DNA from: Marinobacter maroccanus
GTDB taxonomy: Bacteria; Pseudomonadota; Gammaproteobacteria; Pseudomonadales; Oleiphilaceae
DNA length: 64,000 nucleotides
Reading direction: 5' to 3'
NCBI RefSeq assembly: GCF_002933275.1
Contig: NZ_PSSX01000005.1
Coordinates: 206,896-270,895, forward strand
Positions within the stretch are counted from its first letter, which is position 1. Each line of letters begins with the position of its first letter. Both the position numbers and the translations under genes were made by a program. This document shows positions 42,095-51,816 of the stretch, piece by piece. Below the pieces are notes generated by a model, which did not search any database, was not told the origin of the DNA, and was given only the letters and a program-made list of their open reading frames with translations.

Positions 42095-45000
42095 ATGACA
42101 GACACCCGTTCCGAAACTCCGAGCACACCGACACCCAAACCCGATGGCGAAGCGTCCGTCAAAGCGATGATGGAGCAGCTGGATGCCTGCAATCAGCAGG
42201 AAGCTGCCCGCATAGTGAAAACGGTTGCCCGTACCAAGGGAAAGCCGGGCCAGAAAGACCTGGAGAAAATGGCCAGGTGGCTGGAACGTGGGCTGGAAAG
42301 AGTTCAGCAGCGCCACGCCCTGCACAAGCCGGCCAGCTTTCCGGAGGGCTTGCCGGTTTCCGAACGGGTTGACGATATCCGTGAGGCAATCGAAAACCAT
42401 CAGGTGGTGATCATTGCCGGGGAAACCGGTTCCGGTAAAACCACCCAGATCCCGAAGATCTGCATGAACAGTGGCCGGGGTATTCGGGGCCTGATTGGTC
42501 ACACCCAGCCCCGGCGGATTGCTGCCCGCAGCGTGGCCGCCCGCATTGCCGAGGAAATCGGGGAGCAGACCGGCCAGCAGATCGGCTATCAGGTCCGTTT
42601 TACCGACAACACCTCCGAGCAGTCCCGGGTGAAGGTGATGACCGACGGTATCCTGCTGGCCGAGGTTCAGCACGACCGGTTTCTGGATCGCTACGATACG
42701 ATCATCATCGACGAAGCCCACGAGCGCAGTCTCAACATCGATTTCCTGCTCGGCTATCTCCGGCAGCTCCTGCCCAAACGCCCGGATCTGAAAGTCATCA
42801 TTACCTCGGCCACCATTGAGGTTGAACGATTCAGCGAATTCTTCGACAAGGCGCCGGTGATTGAGGTGAGTGGCCGCACCTATCCGGTGGATGTGCGTTA
42901 CCGGCCGCTGATCGGGGATGAAGACGATCGGGACCAGGGCTGGACGGACGGCGTTCTGGGCGCCCTCGATGAGATCGAGCAGCACGAACGCAGCGAAAAG
43001 CAACCACCGGGGGATGTGCTGGTGTTTCTGCCCGGAGAGCGTGAGATCCGCAGTCTCAGCAAGGTTCTGCGCCATGTGGACCTGCGGCACACCGAAGTGC
43101 TACCGCTCTATTCCCGATTGAGCAATGCCGAGCAGAACCGAGTGTTCCAGTCCCACAAGGGGCGTCGGATAGTGCTTTCCACGAACGTGGCGGAGACCTC
43201 TTTGACGGTGCCGGGCATCCGTTACGTGATCGATACGGGCGTTGCCCGGATCAGCCGCTACAGTGTGCGCTCGAAGATCCAGCGCTTACCGGTGGAACCG
43301 ATTTCCCAGGCCAGCGCCAACCAGCGGGCAGGACGTTGTGGCCGGGTGGCCCCGGGTATCTGTTTCCGGCTGTACGATGAGACGGATTTCATCAATCGGC
43401 CGGAATACACCGATCCGGAAATACTGCGCACCAACCTGGCGTCGGTCATTCTGCAGATGGCAACGTCGGGGCTTGGGGAAATTCGGCAGTTTCCGTTCCT
43501 GGAGGCGCCGGATAAGCGTCAGGTCAACGACGGCTATAAGCTCCTTGAAGAATTGGGGGCGGTGGATGACAAGCGCCGCGTTACCCGGCTTGGTCGAACC
43601 ATGTCGAGGCTGCCCCTGGATCCGCGCCTGGCCAGGATGCTGGTCACCGCGGCCGAACTTGGCAGTCTGGCGGAAACACTGGTGATCATTGCCGGGCTGA
43701 GTATTCAGGACCCCCGGGAGCGACCCCAGGACAAACAGCAGGCGGCGGATCAGGCCCACGCGCCGTTCAATGACAAGGAATCGGATTTTGTAACCCTGCT
43801 GAACGTCTGGAACTTTTATGAAGAACAACGCCAGGAATTGTCCCAGAATCAGCTCAAAAAGGTTTGCCAGAAGAGTTTCCTCAGTTGGATGCGAATGCGG
43901 GAATGGCGGGATATCCATCGCCAGCTGACGCTGATCTGTCGTGAGCAGAAGCTGGCGGTCAATAAGGATGCCGCCAGTTACGAGGCCCTGCATAAGGCGA
44001 TCCTGGCCGGTCTTCTGGGTCAGGTCGCGGTGAAAGTGGAGAAGAAGGAATATCTGGCAACGCGTAACCGGAAAGTGCTGATCTTTCCCGGCTCCAAGGT
44101 ATCGAAGACCGGTCCGAAGTGGATTGTTGCCACCGAAATTGTGGAGACCAGTCGGGTATTTGCCCGGGTGGTGGCCGCCATTCAACCGGAATGGATCGAG
44201 CCCCTGGCCGGCCATATCGTCAAACACCATTATTTTGAACCTCACTGGGAGCAGAAGCGGGCCCAGGTGATGGGCTACGAAAAGGTCACCCTTTACGGCC
44301 TGGATATTGTCGCCAAGCGCCGCATTCCTTACGCCAAAGTGGATCCGGCGGAATGCCGAAATCTGTTTATCCGGCGAGCGCTGGTGGAGGGCGACTACCG
44401 GTCAAAGGCGCCGTTTATCGCCCGTAACTGGGAGATGCTGGACACGGTTGAGAATCTTGAGAAAAAGACCCGGCGGCGTGACCTGCTCGTTGACGATGAA
44501 GTGCTGGTGGCCTTCTACGATGAGCGCCTGCCTTCGGACATCATCAGTGGCCGGCATTTCGAGACCTGGTGGAAGGGGCTTTCAGCGGAGCAACTGAAAG
44601 AGCTGGAGCTCACCGAAGCCGATATTCTTCAGCGGCCAGTGGATGCCCAGGCCGCGAATCTGTATCCCGATTATCTGGAGTGGCAGGGCGTTCGTTACCC
44701 GCTGAGTTACGAGTTTGAGCCCACCAGTGAAAAAGATGGCGTCACGCTGCAGGTCCCTCTGATGGCCCTCAAACAGATCCCGTCCCGTCGTCTGGAATGG
44801 CTGGTGCCGGGGTTGTTGAGAGAGAAATGCATTGCCCTGGTAAAGTCCCTGCCCAAGGCGTTGCGGCGTAATTTCGTGCCTGTGCCTGATTTTGTGGACG
44901 CGGCCCTTGAGAACCTGCAGCCTTCCAACGAACCGCTAACGCTTCAACTGGGCGAGCAGTTGCGCCGCATGACTGGCGTACAGATTGATCCAGAGGCCTG

Positions 45001-46030
45001 GTCGGAATCGGAGTTGCCAAAGCACCTGCGGATGAACCTGCGGGTCATGGGCGACGGGGGGCGCACCATCGCCGAGAGTCGCGACACGTCTGACTTGCAG
45101 CATCAACTTGAGGGTCAGGCCGAGCAGGCGCTTGAGTCGGCGACAAAAGATGACTCGGCGGCGGAGCCGAGCGGCGAGTACACCGAATGGCGGTTCGGAG
45201 CATTGCCCGAACAGGTCCAGACGGAAAAGGGCGGCATGCAGGTGACCGTCTATCCCGCGCTGGAGGATCTGGGCAAGCAAGTGCGCCAGATACGCTGTCT
45301 GGACCGGCTGACTGCTGAAGATACCACCCGGAAGGCAATCGCCCGCCTGATTCTGAACCGGTTCGGCAGGACGCTCGATGACCTGGAGCGGAAACTTCCG
45401 CGTTTCAAGCAGTCTGCTTTGATGTTTGCTCCTGTAGGCCAGTCGAAAGTCTTGCTGGATGATCTGTTGCTGGCAACGGCCATGCAGCACTTTCTCCCGG
45501 AGGGTGTTCGGAGAACAGCAGAGGACTTCGACCGTATGTTTGACGCTCACCGGGGTGACTTCATCCCGGCTCTGGAGCAGGCAGACGAGCGGTTGTATCA
45601 GGCGATGTCCGGTTATCAGAAAGTGGCGAAGCAGTTGAAAGGCAAAATCAATCTGGCCCTCGCCAACAGCATGGCCGATCTTAAATTTCAGCTACAGAAC
45701 CTGGTCTATCCCGGATTTCTGGTGGAAACACCGCCTGAGTGGCTAGCGGAGTTCCGGCGTTATTTTGAGGCGGCGCTGATTCGTCTTGAAAAGATGCCTC
45801 GGGAAATGGGCCGGGAGCGGGAGTTTCTTCACGCCATTGAGCCGCTCTGGTCCCGCTACGCGGTGAAGCGGGATGAACAACAACGGCAGGGGATCCGGGA
45901 TCCTGAATTGGTGTTTTACCGTTGGATGCTCGAGGAGTTCCGGGTGTCTTTCTTTGCCCAGCAATTGGGCACGGTGATGACCGTATCGGTGAAACGCCTG
46001 GACCGGCAGTGGGAAAAAACCAGAGTTTGA
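42095..46030 (+). CDS. hrpA: ATP-dependent RNA helicase HrpA
   Basis: This 1311-residue DEAH-box helicase has Walker A GETGSGKTTQ (near residue 109), the DEAH motif DEAHERSLN, motif III SATIE and motif VI QRAGRCGR. The helicase-associated and OB domains and the long C-terminal DUF3418 region complete the HrpA layout. In E. coli HrpA is about 1300 residues and resolves stalled ribosomes or mRNA. No operon partner is apparent; it is separated from fadD by a terminator. Confidence 0.95.
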   Translation: MTDTRSETPSTPTPKPDGEASVKAMMEQLDACNQQEAARIVKTVARTKGKPGQKDLEKMARWLERGLERVQQRHALHKPASFPEGLPVSERVDDIREAIENHQVVIIAGETGSGKTTQIPKICMNSGRGIRGLIGHTQPRRIAARSVAARIAEEIGEQTGQQIGYQVRFTDNTSEQSRVKVMTDGILLAEVQHDRFLDRYDTIIIDEAHERSLNIDFLLGYLRQLLPKRPDLKVIITSATIEVERFSEFFDKAPVIEVSGRTYPVDVRYRPLIGDEDDRDQGWTDGVLGALDEIEQHERSEKQPPGDVLVFLPGEREIRSLSKVLRHVDLRHTEVLPLYSRLSNAEQNRVFQSHKGRRIVLSTNVAETSLTVPGIRYVIDTGVARISRYSVRSKIQRLPVEPISQASANQRAGRCGRVAPGICFRLYDETDFINRPEYTDPEILRTNLASVILQMATSGLGEIRQFPFLEAPDKRQVNDGYKLLEELGAVDDKRRVTRLGRTMSRLPLDPRLARMLVTAAELGSLAETLVIIAGLSIQDPRERPQDKQQAADQAHAPFNDKESDFVTLLNVWNFYEEQRQELSQNQLKKVCQKSFLSWMRMREWRDIHRQLTLICREQKLAVNKDAASYEALHKAILAGLLGQVAVKVEKKEYLATRNRKVLIFPGSKVSKTGPKWIVATEIVETSRVFARVVAAIQPEWIEPLAGHIVKHHYFEPHWEQKRAQVMGYEKVTLYGLDIVAKRRIPYAKVDPAECRNLFIRRALVEGDYRSKAPFIARNWEMLDTVENLEKKTRRRDLLVDDEVLVAFYDERLPSDIISGRHFETWWKGLSAEQLKELELTEADILQRPVDAQAANLYPDYLEWQGVRYPLSYEFEPTSEKDGVTLQVPLMALKQIPSRRLEWLVPGLLREKCIALVKSLPKALRRNFVPVPDFVDAALENLQPSNEPLTLQLGEQLRRMTGVQIDPEAWSESELPKHLRMNLRVMGDGGRTIAESRDTSDLQHQLEGQAEQALESATKDDSAAEPSGEYTEWRFGALPEQVQTEKGGMQVTVYPALEDLGKQVRQIRCLDRLTAEDTTRKAIARLILNRFGRTLDDLERKLPRFKQSALMFAPVGQSKVLLDDLLLATAMQHFLPEGVRRTAEDFDRMFDAHRGDFIPALEQADERLYQAMSGYQKVAKQLKGKINLALANSMADLKFQLQNLVYPGFLVETPPEWLAEFRRYFEAALIRLEKMPREMGREREFLHAIEPLWSRYAVKRDEQQRQGIRDPELVFYRWMLEEFRVSFFAQQLGTVMTVSVKRLDRQWEKTRV

Positions 46031-46179
46031 GGAAGGCGGGCTGCACCAAACCGGTGCCGCTGACTGATAGCCGACGGGCAAAACCCCGATACTGTGTTAG
46101 TATTTCTGGCAGTAGGTCAATGAACGAATCAGACGGGACGCCAGTCATCCCGTTTTCACAATCATGACGTGGGGTTAGC

Positions 46180-47301
46180 GTGATTAAAGCCGTTATTAGC
46201 GGGACCGGTCTCTACACACCGCCAGCAACCATTGATAATGACGAACTGGTCGAAGCCTTCAACCAGTACGTTGAACTGTTCAACGCAGAGAACGCAGATG
46301 GCATCGCCAGTGGCGATGTGACGCCGCTGCAGCCATCGTCCTCCTCGTTTATCGAGAAAGCCTCCGGCATCAAGCGCCGCCATGTTATCAACAAGGACGG
46401 CATTCTCGATCCAAAACGCATGAAGCCCTATATTCCCGATCGCAGCAACGAGGAGCCCTCGGTGCAATGCGAAATGGCTGTGACTGCTTGCCGTGAGGCC
46501 CTCGAGCAGGCGGGTAAGTCGGCACAGGATGTCGATGCCGTGATCGTTGCCTGTTCCAACCTTCAGCGTGCCTATCCCGCCGTCTCTATTGAGGTTCAGG
46601 AAGCCCTGGGTATCGACGGCTTTGCCTACGATATGAACGTGGCGTGCAGCTCCGCTACGTTCGGCCTTCAGGCGGCCGTCAATTCCGTCGAGAATGGCAC
46701 TGCCCGTTCTGTTCTGGTGGTCAGCCCGGAAATCTGTTCCGGCCATCTGAATTTCCGGGACCGGGACAGTCACTTCATCTTTGGTGACGCCTGCACAGCC
46801 ATTCTGGTTGAGCGCGAAGAAGATACCCGTGAGGGGCAGGGATTCGAGATTCTCGGTACCAGCCTGAAAACCAAGTTTTCGAACAATATCCGGAACAATT
46901 TCGGGTTTCTGAACCGCGCCGACGATTCCGGTGTCGGCAAACCGGATAAGCTTTTCGTGCAGCAGGGCCGCAAGGTGTTCAAGGAGGTGTCTCCCCTGGT
47001 TGCGGAGACCATTCAGAACCAGCTGCAAAGTCTGTCTCTGGCGCCGGATGATCTTCGTCGCATGTGGTTGCACCAGGCTAACCTGAATATGAACCAGCTG
47101 ATTGCCCGCAAGGTGCTGGGTCGCGATGCCACTGAGGAAGAGGCGCCGGTCATTCTGGACGAGTACGCCAACACCAGCTCCGCCGGTTCGATCATCGCCT
47201 TCCACAAGAACAAGGATGACTTTGTCAGTGGTGATCTGGGGGTAATCTGTTCGTTCGGGGCAGGTTATTCTATCGGCAGCGTGGTGGTACGCCGCCGCTA
47301 G
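46180..47301 (+). CDS. FabH-like 3-oxoacyl-ACP synthase III (PA3286 type)
   Basis: This 373-residue thiolase-fold enzyme has the Cys-His-Asn triad: Cys156 in NVACSSATFG, His298 in WLHQANLNMN and Asn331 in YANTSSAGS. It begins at a GTG with the segment MIKAVISGTGLYTPP. It is longer than housekeeping FabH (about 320) because of an insertion near residues 30-75. From memory it resembles the Pseudomonas PA3286 enzyme, which condenses medium-chain acyl-CoA from beta-oxidation with malonyl-ACP. It is convergent with a thioesterase gene (12 bp apart). Confidence 0.87.
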   Translation: MIKAVISGTGLYTPPATIDNDELVEAFNQYVELFNAENADGIASGDVTPLQPSSSSFIEKASGIKRRHVINKDGILDPKRMKPYIPDRSNEEPSVQCEMAVTACREALEQAGKSAQDVDAVIVACSNLQRAYPAVSIEVQEALGIDGFAYDMNVACSSATFGLQAAVNSVENGTARSVLVVSPEICSGHLNFRDRDSHFIFGDACTAILVEREEDTREGQGFEILGTSLKTKFSNNIRNNFGFLNRADDSGVGKPDKLFVQQGRKVFKEVSPLVAETIQNQLQSLSLAPDDLRRMWLHQANLNMNQLIARKVLGRDATEEEAPVILDEYANTSSAGSIIAFHKNKDDFVSGDLGVICSFGAGYSIGSVVVRRR

Positions 47302-47313
47302 ACGTTTTCTGGT

Positions 47314-47721
47314 TCAAGACGTTGCCAGCGCCCGCAGGGTGTCTGGCAGCGGGGCCGAGGAGCGTGTTTCCCGGTCGAACCACACGATTTTCGCATAGCC
47401 TTCCGCATAAACAGCGCCGGTGTCGACATCTGTCAGTAAATGATAGGTGTCGAGGCTGGTGTTACCCGCCTTGTCGGCGTATGTTTTCACCTCAACCGTT
47501 GCCGGGTGGTTCAATTCCTTTAGAAAGGTGGCACTGGTCTTTATAATAACCGGGCCGGTCGGCTCTTCGGGGCCGCCCAGCTCCAGTGAGGCCAGCCAGA
47601 CAATGCGCGCTTCCTCAAAGAATCGGAAGTAGACTGTATTATTGGCATGGCCGTATGCGTCCATGTCTCCCCAGCGGAGTGGCATGGTAATCGTGTTTAC
47701 AAGATTTCCCGGTACTGACAT
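47314..47721 (-). CDS. acyl-CoA thioesterase, YbgC/4HBT hot-dog family
   Basis: This 135-residue protein has the 4HBT active-site motif WGDMDAYGHANNTVYF (Asp19 and Asp21 near the N-terminus) followed by the long hot-dog helix. It should hydrolyse acyl-CoA thioesters; the substrate chain length is unknown. It is single on the minus strand, convergent with the FabH-like gene and divergent from the MlaA-like gene. Confidence 0.87.
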   Translation of the reverse strand: MSVPGNLVNTITMPLRWGDMDAYGHANNTVYFRFFEEARIVWLASLELGGPEEPTGPVIIKTSATFLKELNHPATVEVKTYADKAGNTSLDTYHLLTDVDTGAVYAEGYAKIVWFDRETRSSAPLPDTLRALATS

Positions 47722-47809
47722 CGGTTTCTCCGGAACAATGGTTAAATAATAAAAAAAGTAGCGCCGGTATTTTCGACGAATTGAAACGAATTAAACAACC
47801 CAAGAGCAG

Positions 47810-48601
47810 ATGATGATACACATTTTTATCCGGCGCCGGCTGTTTACGCTTACCATGTTGGTGTCCCTGGTTGTATTCCTTCCGGCGGGTCACGCTGTCG
47901 CCCAGAATATGCAGGAACCCGCGCCCGAGGGCTCTGTTCCGGTTGATCCCAAAGACCCCTGGGAAAACTGGAACCGCAAGGTGTACACCTTTAACGAGAC
48001 CATCGACCGGTGGTTCCTGAAGCCGGTAGCGCAGGCCTACAGGACGTTTACCCCACAGATTGTTGACCGAGGTATTACCAACTTTTTCAATAACCTGACT
48101 GAGCTCAGGAACTTCACGAACAGTGTGCTGCAGTTGAAAGGGGAATCTGCGGTGGTGGCTGTCGGCCGCTTTACCTACAACACCACCTTCGGCCTGGGCG
48201 GTCTGATTGATGTGGCAACTGCCTTTGATCTGCCGGAACGGCCCGAGGACTTTGGCCAGACCCTTGGATACTGGGGTGCCGGATCCGGGCCCTACCTCAT
48301 GCTGCCGTTTCTCGGACCATCCACGCCCAGGCACTTTACCGGGTTTGCAACTGACGGCTTTGCGCTGCCATCAGCTTGGGATGCTGTGGACAGTCCGGAA
48401 GTTTATTATGCCCGGGCCCTGCAGGTAGTTGATAAGCGCGCGGATTTGATTCCCGCGGAAAGCTTTATCTCCGGCGACAGCTATGTATTTGTCCGAAACG
48501 CCTTCCTGCAGCGTCGGGAATTCCTGATCAATGATGGGAAAGTGGTCAACGATCCGTTTGCCAGCGGTGATGATGAGGATCTGATGCTCGATGATTTCTG
48601 A
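47810..48601 (+). CDS. mlaA: MlaA (VacJ)-family protein lacking a lipobox
   Basis: This 263-residue protein belongs to the MlaA family, which removes phospholipids from the outer leaflet of the outer membrane. The conserved start of the domain reads DPWENWNRKVYTFNETID (near residue 47), with PRHFTGFATDGFALPS later. Canonical MlaA is a lipoprotein, but no Cys occurs in the N-terminal signal region (LVVFLPAGHAVAQ), so this copy appears to be made with an ordinary signal peptide. An ATG directly after the first is an alternative start. It precedes the patatin gene by 29 bp. Confidence 0.87.
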   Translation: MMIHIFIRRRLFTLTMLVSLVVFLPAGHAVAQNMQEPAPEGSVPVDPKDPWENWNRKVYTFNETIDRWFLKPVAQAYRTFTPQIVDRGITNFFNNLTELRNFTNSVLQLKGESAVVAVGRFTYNTTFGLGGLIDVATAFDLPERPEDFGQTLGYWGAGSGPYLMLPFLGPSTPRHFTGFATDGFALPSAWDAVDSPEVYYARALQVVDKRADLIPAESFISGDSYVFVRNAFLQRREFLINDGKVVNDPFASGDDEDLMLDDF

Positions 48602-48630
48602 GCGTCATCCGGATTGATAGGAGGTCAGCG

Positions 48631-50118
48631 GTGCTAAAGGATCCAAGAATAGCCAAATTCCGGAAAATGCTGGCCGAGGCGCCGAACTACGAAGTCTGGA
48701 AGGCTGCGGCCCTGGAGTTGGACTTTCTGGAAGGGAACGCCGAGTGGAAAGAGGATTTCGCCTCTGATCTCTACCACTATGAACTGATTTACGACCGCCT
48801 GAGCAACCTCAAACAGTATCGCCAGCAGAATGATGTGGAACGCCTGAAACGGGCCTTGCGGGAAGGACTGCACCACGATCTGGGGAATATGGGCAACCCG
48901 TTGCTCTACACGCGGTCACGGGTTGGCACCAAACACCTGATCGAAGAATACATCACCCAGGTTTGCGAAGCGCTGGATTATCTCTGTGATCAACCGGTGC
49001 CCGGTTTTCCCGTTGCCGACAAACTTCAGTTCTTCCGGGATACCCTTACCAGCTTTGGCCGCCCGGCGCTTTTGCTCAGTGGCGGTGCGACCCTGGGTGT
49101 GTTCCACTTCGGGGTAATCAAGGCCCTCTGGGAAAAGGGGCTTCTGCCCCAGGTCATCGCCGGTTCAAGTATCGGCGCCATTATCGCGGGTATTCTTGGT
49201 GTGCACACGGATGCGGAAATTCCGGAGATGCTGGTGCCGGAAAACCATAATCTGAAAGCCTGGAAGTGGCGGGGCCTGCTCAGTGCGGTGCGCGGAGACG
49301 GGCTCATGGATCAGGAAGAGCTTCGCAACTGCCTGCGTGGCAATATCGGTGAATACACCTTTGAAGAGGCTTACCAGCGTACTGGCCGATCGATCAATGT
49401 GAGTGTCTCACCGGTTCAGGCCCACCAGAAGGCTCGCCTGCTGTGCGGATACACCTCGCCTTACCTGATGGTCTGGAGTGCGGTGTTGGCCAGCGCCGCG
49501 GTTCCCGGTATTTTCCCGCCGGTTACCCTGATGAAAAAGGACATTCAGGGCAATACGCTACCCTATATGCCGCGCCTGAAGTTTGTGGATGGCTCGGTTG
49601 TCAGCGACCTGCCCATTGAACGTTTGATGCACCTGTACGACGTGAATTACACCATCGTGAGCCAGACCAATCCCCACGTGGTGCCGTTCCTGAGCCAGCG
49701 GGGGCGGGATGAAAAGTTGTCCCTTGGCAACCTGCCCATGCATTTACTGCAATCCGAAATCCAGTTTCATGGCCAGGGGGTGTTCGACTACCTGCGTAAA
49801 CGCCTCAGGCCGGAACTTCTTCGGCAGATGTCCGGTCAGTTGTACACCATTATGGCCCAGCGCTATTCGGGAGACGTTACCATTGCGCCCTCATATTCGT
49901 TCAAGGATTACAGCAGGATGCTGGCAAATCCCGATCCGGCCTACGTGCGGCAGATGATTCTGGCCGGCGAACGGGCCACCTGGCCGAAGATCTCCATGAT
50001 CCGTTCCCATGCCCGTATCTCGAAAACCCTGGAGCGGTGTGTCCGACGGCTCAAGCAACAGAACCGGCGCACCGCCGAGCTCAGGCTGATCAGTAACGCG
50101 GACTCCGGTACGTCCTGA
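48631..50118 (+). CDS. patatin-like phospholipase with N-terminal DUF3336
   Basis: This 495-residue protein has an N-terminal DUF3336 region (about residues 1-140) and a patatin domain. The oxyanion site is SGGATLGVFHFG, the nucleophile is Ser180 in GSSIG, and the partner is Asp320 in DGSVVSD. The same DUF3336-patatin layout occurs in yeast triacylglycerol lipases. It probably hydrolyses acyl-glycerols or phospholipids. The GTG start is preceded by GATAGGAGG. It follows the mlaA-like gene and is followed 1 bp later by exeA, hinting at an envelope-lipid operon. Confidence 0.88.
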   Translation: MLKDPRIAKFRKMLAEAPNYEVWKAAALELDFLEGNAEWKEDFASDLYHYELIYDRLSNLKQYRQQNDVERLKRALREGLHHDLGNMGNPLLYTRSRVGTKHLIEEYITQVCEALDYLCDQPVPGFPVADKLQFFRDTLTSFGRPALLLSGGATLGVFHFGVIKALWEKGLLPQVIAGSSIGAIIAGILGVHTDAEIPEMLVPENHNLKAWKWRGLLSAVRGDGLMDQEELRNCLRGNIGEYTFEEAYQRTGRSINVSVSPVQAHQKARLLCGYTSPYLMVWSAVLASAAVPGIFPPVTLMKKDIQGNTLPYMPRLKFVDGSVVSDLPIERLMHLYDVNYTIVSQTNPHVVPFLSQRGRDEKLSLGNLPMHLLQSEIQFHGQGVFDYLRKRLRPELLRQMSGQLYTIMAQRYSGDVTIAPSYSFKDYSRMLANPDPAYVRQMILAGERATWPKISMIRSHARISKTLERCVRRLKQQNRRTAELRLISNADSGTS

Positions 50119-50119
50119 T

Positions 50120-51814
50120 ATGTATTACGACTTTTTCGGCTTTCGCGAACCGCCGTTTTCCATTGCTCCAGACCCTCGTTACCTGTATCTGAGCGATCGC
50201 CACAAGGAGGCGCTGGCGCACCTGATGTATGGGGTTCAGGGGCAGGGCGGCTTCATCGTGATCACCGGTGAAGTGGGAACCGGGAAAACAACGGTTTCCC
50301 GCTGCTTTATCGAGAACGTTCCGGATAATGTGGATATCGCGCTGATCCTCAACCCAAGGCTCTCTGCGCGGGAATTGCTGTCCTCCATCTGCGATGAGCT
50401 GGAAATACCCCATGAGATCAGTGCCACCATCAAGGAACTGGTGGATCTGATTAACCAGGACTTGCTCAAGGCCCATGCGGCCGGGCGACACAAGGTTCTG
50501 ATGATCGATGAGGCCCAGAACCTTTCGGCCGAGGTACTGGAACAGCTGCGGCTTCTGACCAACCTGGAGACGGCAGAGAAGAAGCTCCTTCAGATTGTCC
50601 TGCTCGGGCAGCCCGAACTGCAGGAAATGCTGGCACTTCCGGAGTTGCGCCAGCTGAACCAGCGGGTGACCGCGCGCTACCACCTGGATGCCATCGGCCG
50701 GGAAGAGCTGCCGGCCTATCTGCGTTACCGGCTCAACGTGGCGGGCATGCGGGGCGATATTTTCTCGCAGCGGGCGGTGAACCGTCTTTACCGTGAAAGC
50801 CAGGGCATTCCCCGCCTTATCAACCTGATCAGTGACCGGGCCCTGTTGGGAGCGTACGCGGAAGGCGAGCATGAAATCACGGCTGATCATATCCGCCACG
50901 CGGCAAAGGAAGTGCGCGGACATTCGATGGGGCCCGCGCCTTCACGATCAGGCCGGTCGCCGGACAGGTCCCAGTACCTGATTGTTGCCGCTTCGATTCT
51001 GGTGGCGATTATCGGAACCGCCTGGCTGCTTGAGCGGTGGCCCCCCGACAGTTCAGCTTCTGCGAACCGCTCGTCTGCCGAGCCTCTGAAAGGGGAGGTT
51101 GAACGGGTGGAGGAGCAGGAACAGGAACGGGAGCAAGTGGCGGAAGCGCCAGAAATCGTGCCGGAAGAGCCGTCGGGGCCCGATGAACTGGCCGTTCCGG
51201 ACCAACTTCTGGATTCGGTTTCGGCGTTCCAGGTGCTTTTCGGGATCTGGGGGCGGAACTATCAGCCGACGGAAGCGCCCGTGGCCTGCGACTGGGCCAG
51301 GGAAAATGGGCTGGGTTGCCTTAATCGCCAGGGCAGCCGCCGGAGCCTAGAGTTTCTTGATCGTCCGGCAATGCTTCAGCTTCAGGATGAGTCAGGCAAC
51401 ACGGGTTTTGTCGTGCTCCGCCACCTCAATGGTAATAAGGCAGAGGTTGCCATGCCGTCTGGCATTCAGACCGTGTCCTTTGCCAGTATCGAGCGATACT
51501 GGTTCGGAGAATATCGGGTATTTTGGCGCTTGCCGGAATACCTTACAGGGGACGGTTTTTACAGCAATGGTGGTGGCGAACAACTCTGGATTGGCGCCCG
51601 AATGATGGATCTGGCAGACCGGCACAGTAAATCCCGTGCAGAGAGCGACCGCGTTAAACGTATGAACGCGGAAGAGCAGGTTCGCTGGTATCAGGCACTA
51701 CGCGGGCTCACTGTGGATGGCATTGCCGGCGCCATGACCATCATCCAGATCAATAATGATCTGGAAGCCTCCATCCCTCGCCTGAAGCACCTGAAGCCGG
51801 AAGGTCGAGAGTAG
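50120..51814 (+). CDS. exeA: ExeA/GspA-type ATPase with peptidoglycan-binding domain
   Basis: This 564-residue inner-membrane protein has an N-terminal AAA+ domain (Walker A GEVGTGKTT near residue 50; Walker B VLMIDEAQNL). A transmembrane helix lies at about 287-307 and a Glu-rich linker follows. A periplasmic peptidoglycan-binding domain near the C-terminus contains GLTVDGIAGAMTIIQIN. ExeA with ExeB helps place the type II secretin in the cell wall in Aeromonas. Here it lies upstream of gspB, without other type II secretion genes in the window. Confidence 0.88.
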   Translation: MYYDFFGFREPPFSIAPDPRYLYLSDRHKEALAHLMYGVQGQGGFIVITGEVGTGKTTVSRCFIENVPDNVDIALILNPRLSARELLSSICDELEIPHEISATIKELVDLINQDLLKAHAAGRHKVLMIDEAQNLSAEVLEQLRLLTNLETAEKKLLQIVLLGQPELQEMLALPELRQLNQRVTARYHLDAIGREELPAYLRYRLNVAGMRGDIFSQRAVNRLYRESQGIPRLINLISDRALLGAYAEGEHEITADHIRHAAKEVRGHSMGPAPSRSGRSPDRSQYLIVAASILVAIIGTAWLLERWPPDSSASANRSSAEPLKGEVERVEEQEQEREQVAEAPEIVPEEPSGPDELAVPDQLLDSVSAFQVLFGIWGRNYQPTEAPVACDWARENGLGCLNRQGSRRSLEFLDRPAMLQLQDESGNTGFVVLRHLNGNKAEVAMPSGIQTVSFASIERYWFGEYRVFWRLPEYLTGDGFYSNGGGEQLWIGARMMDLADRHSKSRAESDRVKRMNAEEQVRWYQALRGLTVDGIAGAMTIIQINNDLEASIPRLKHLKPEGRE

Positions 51815-51816
51815 TC

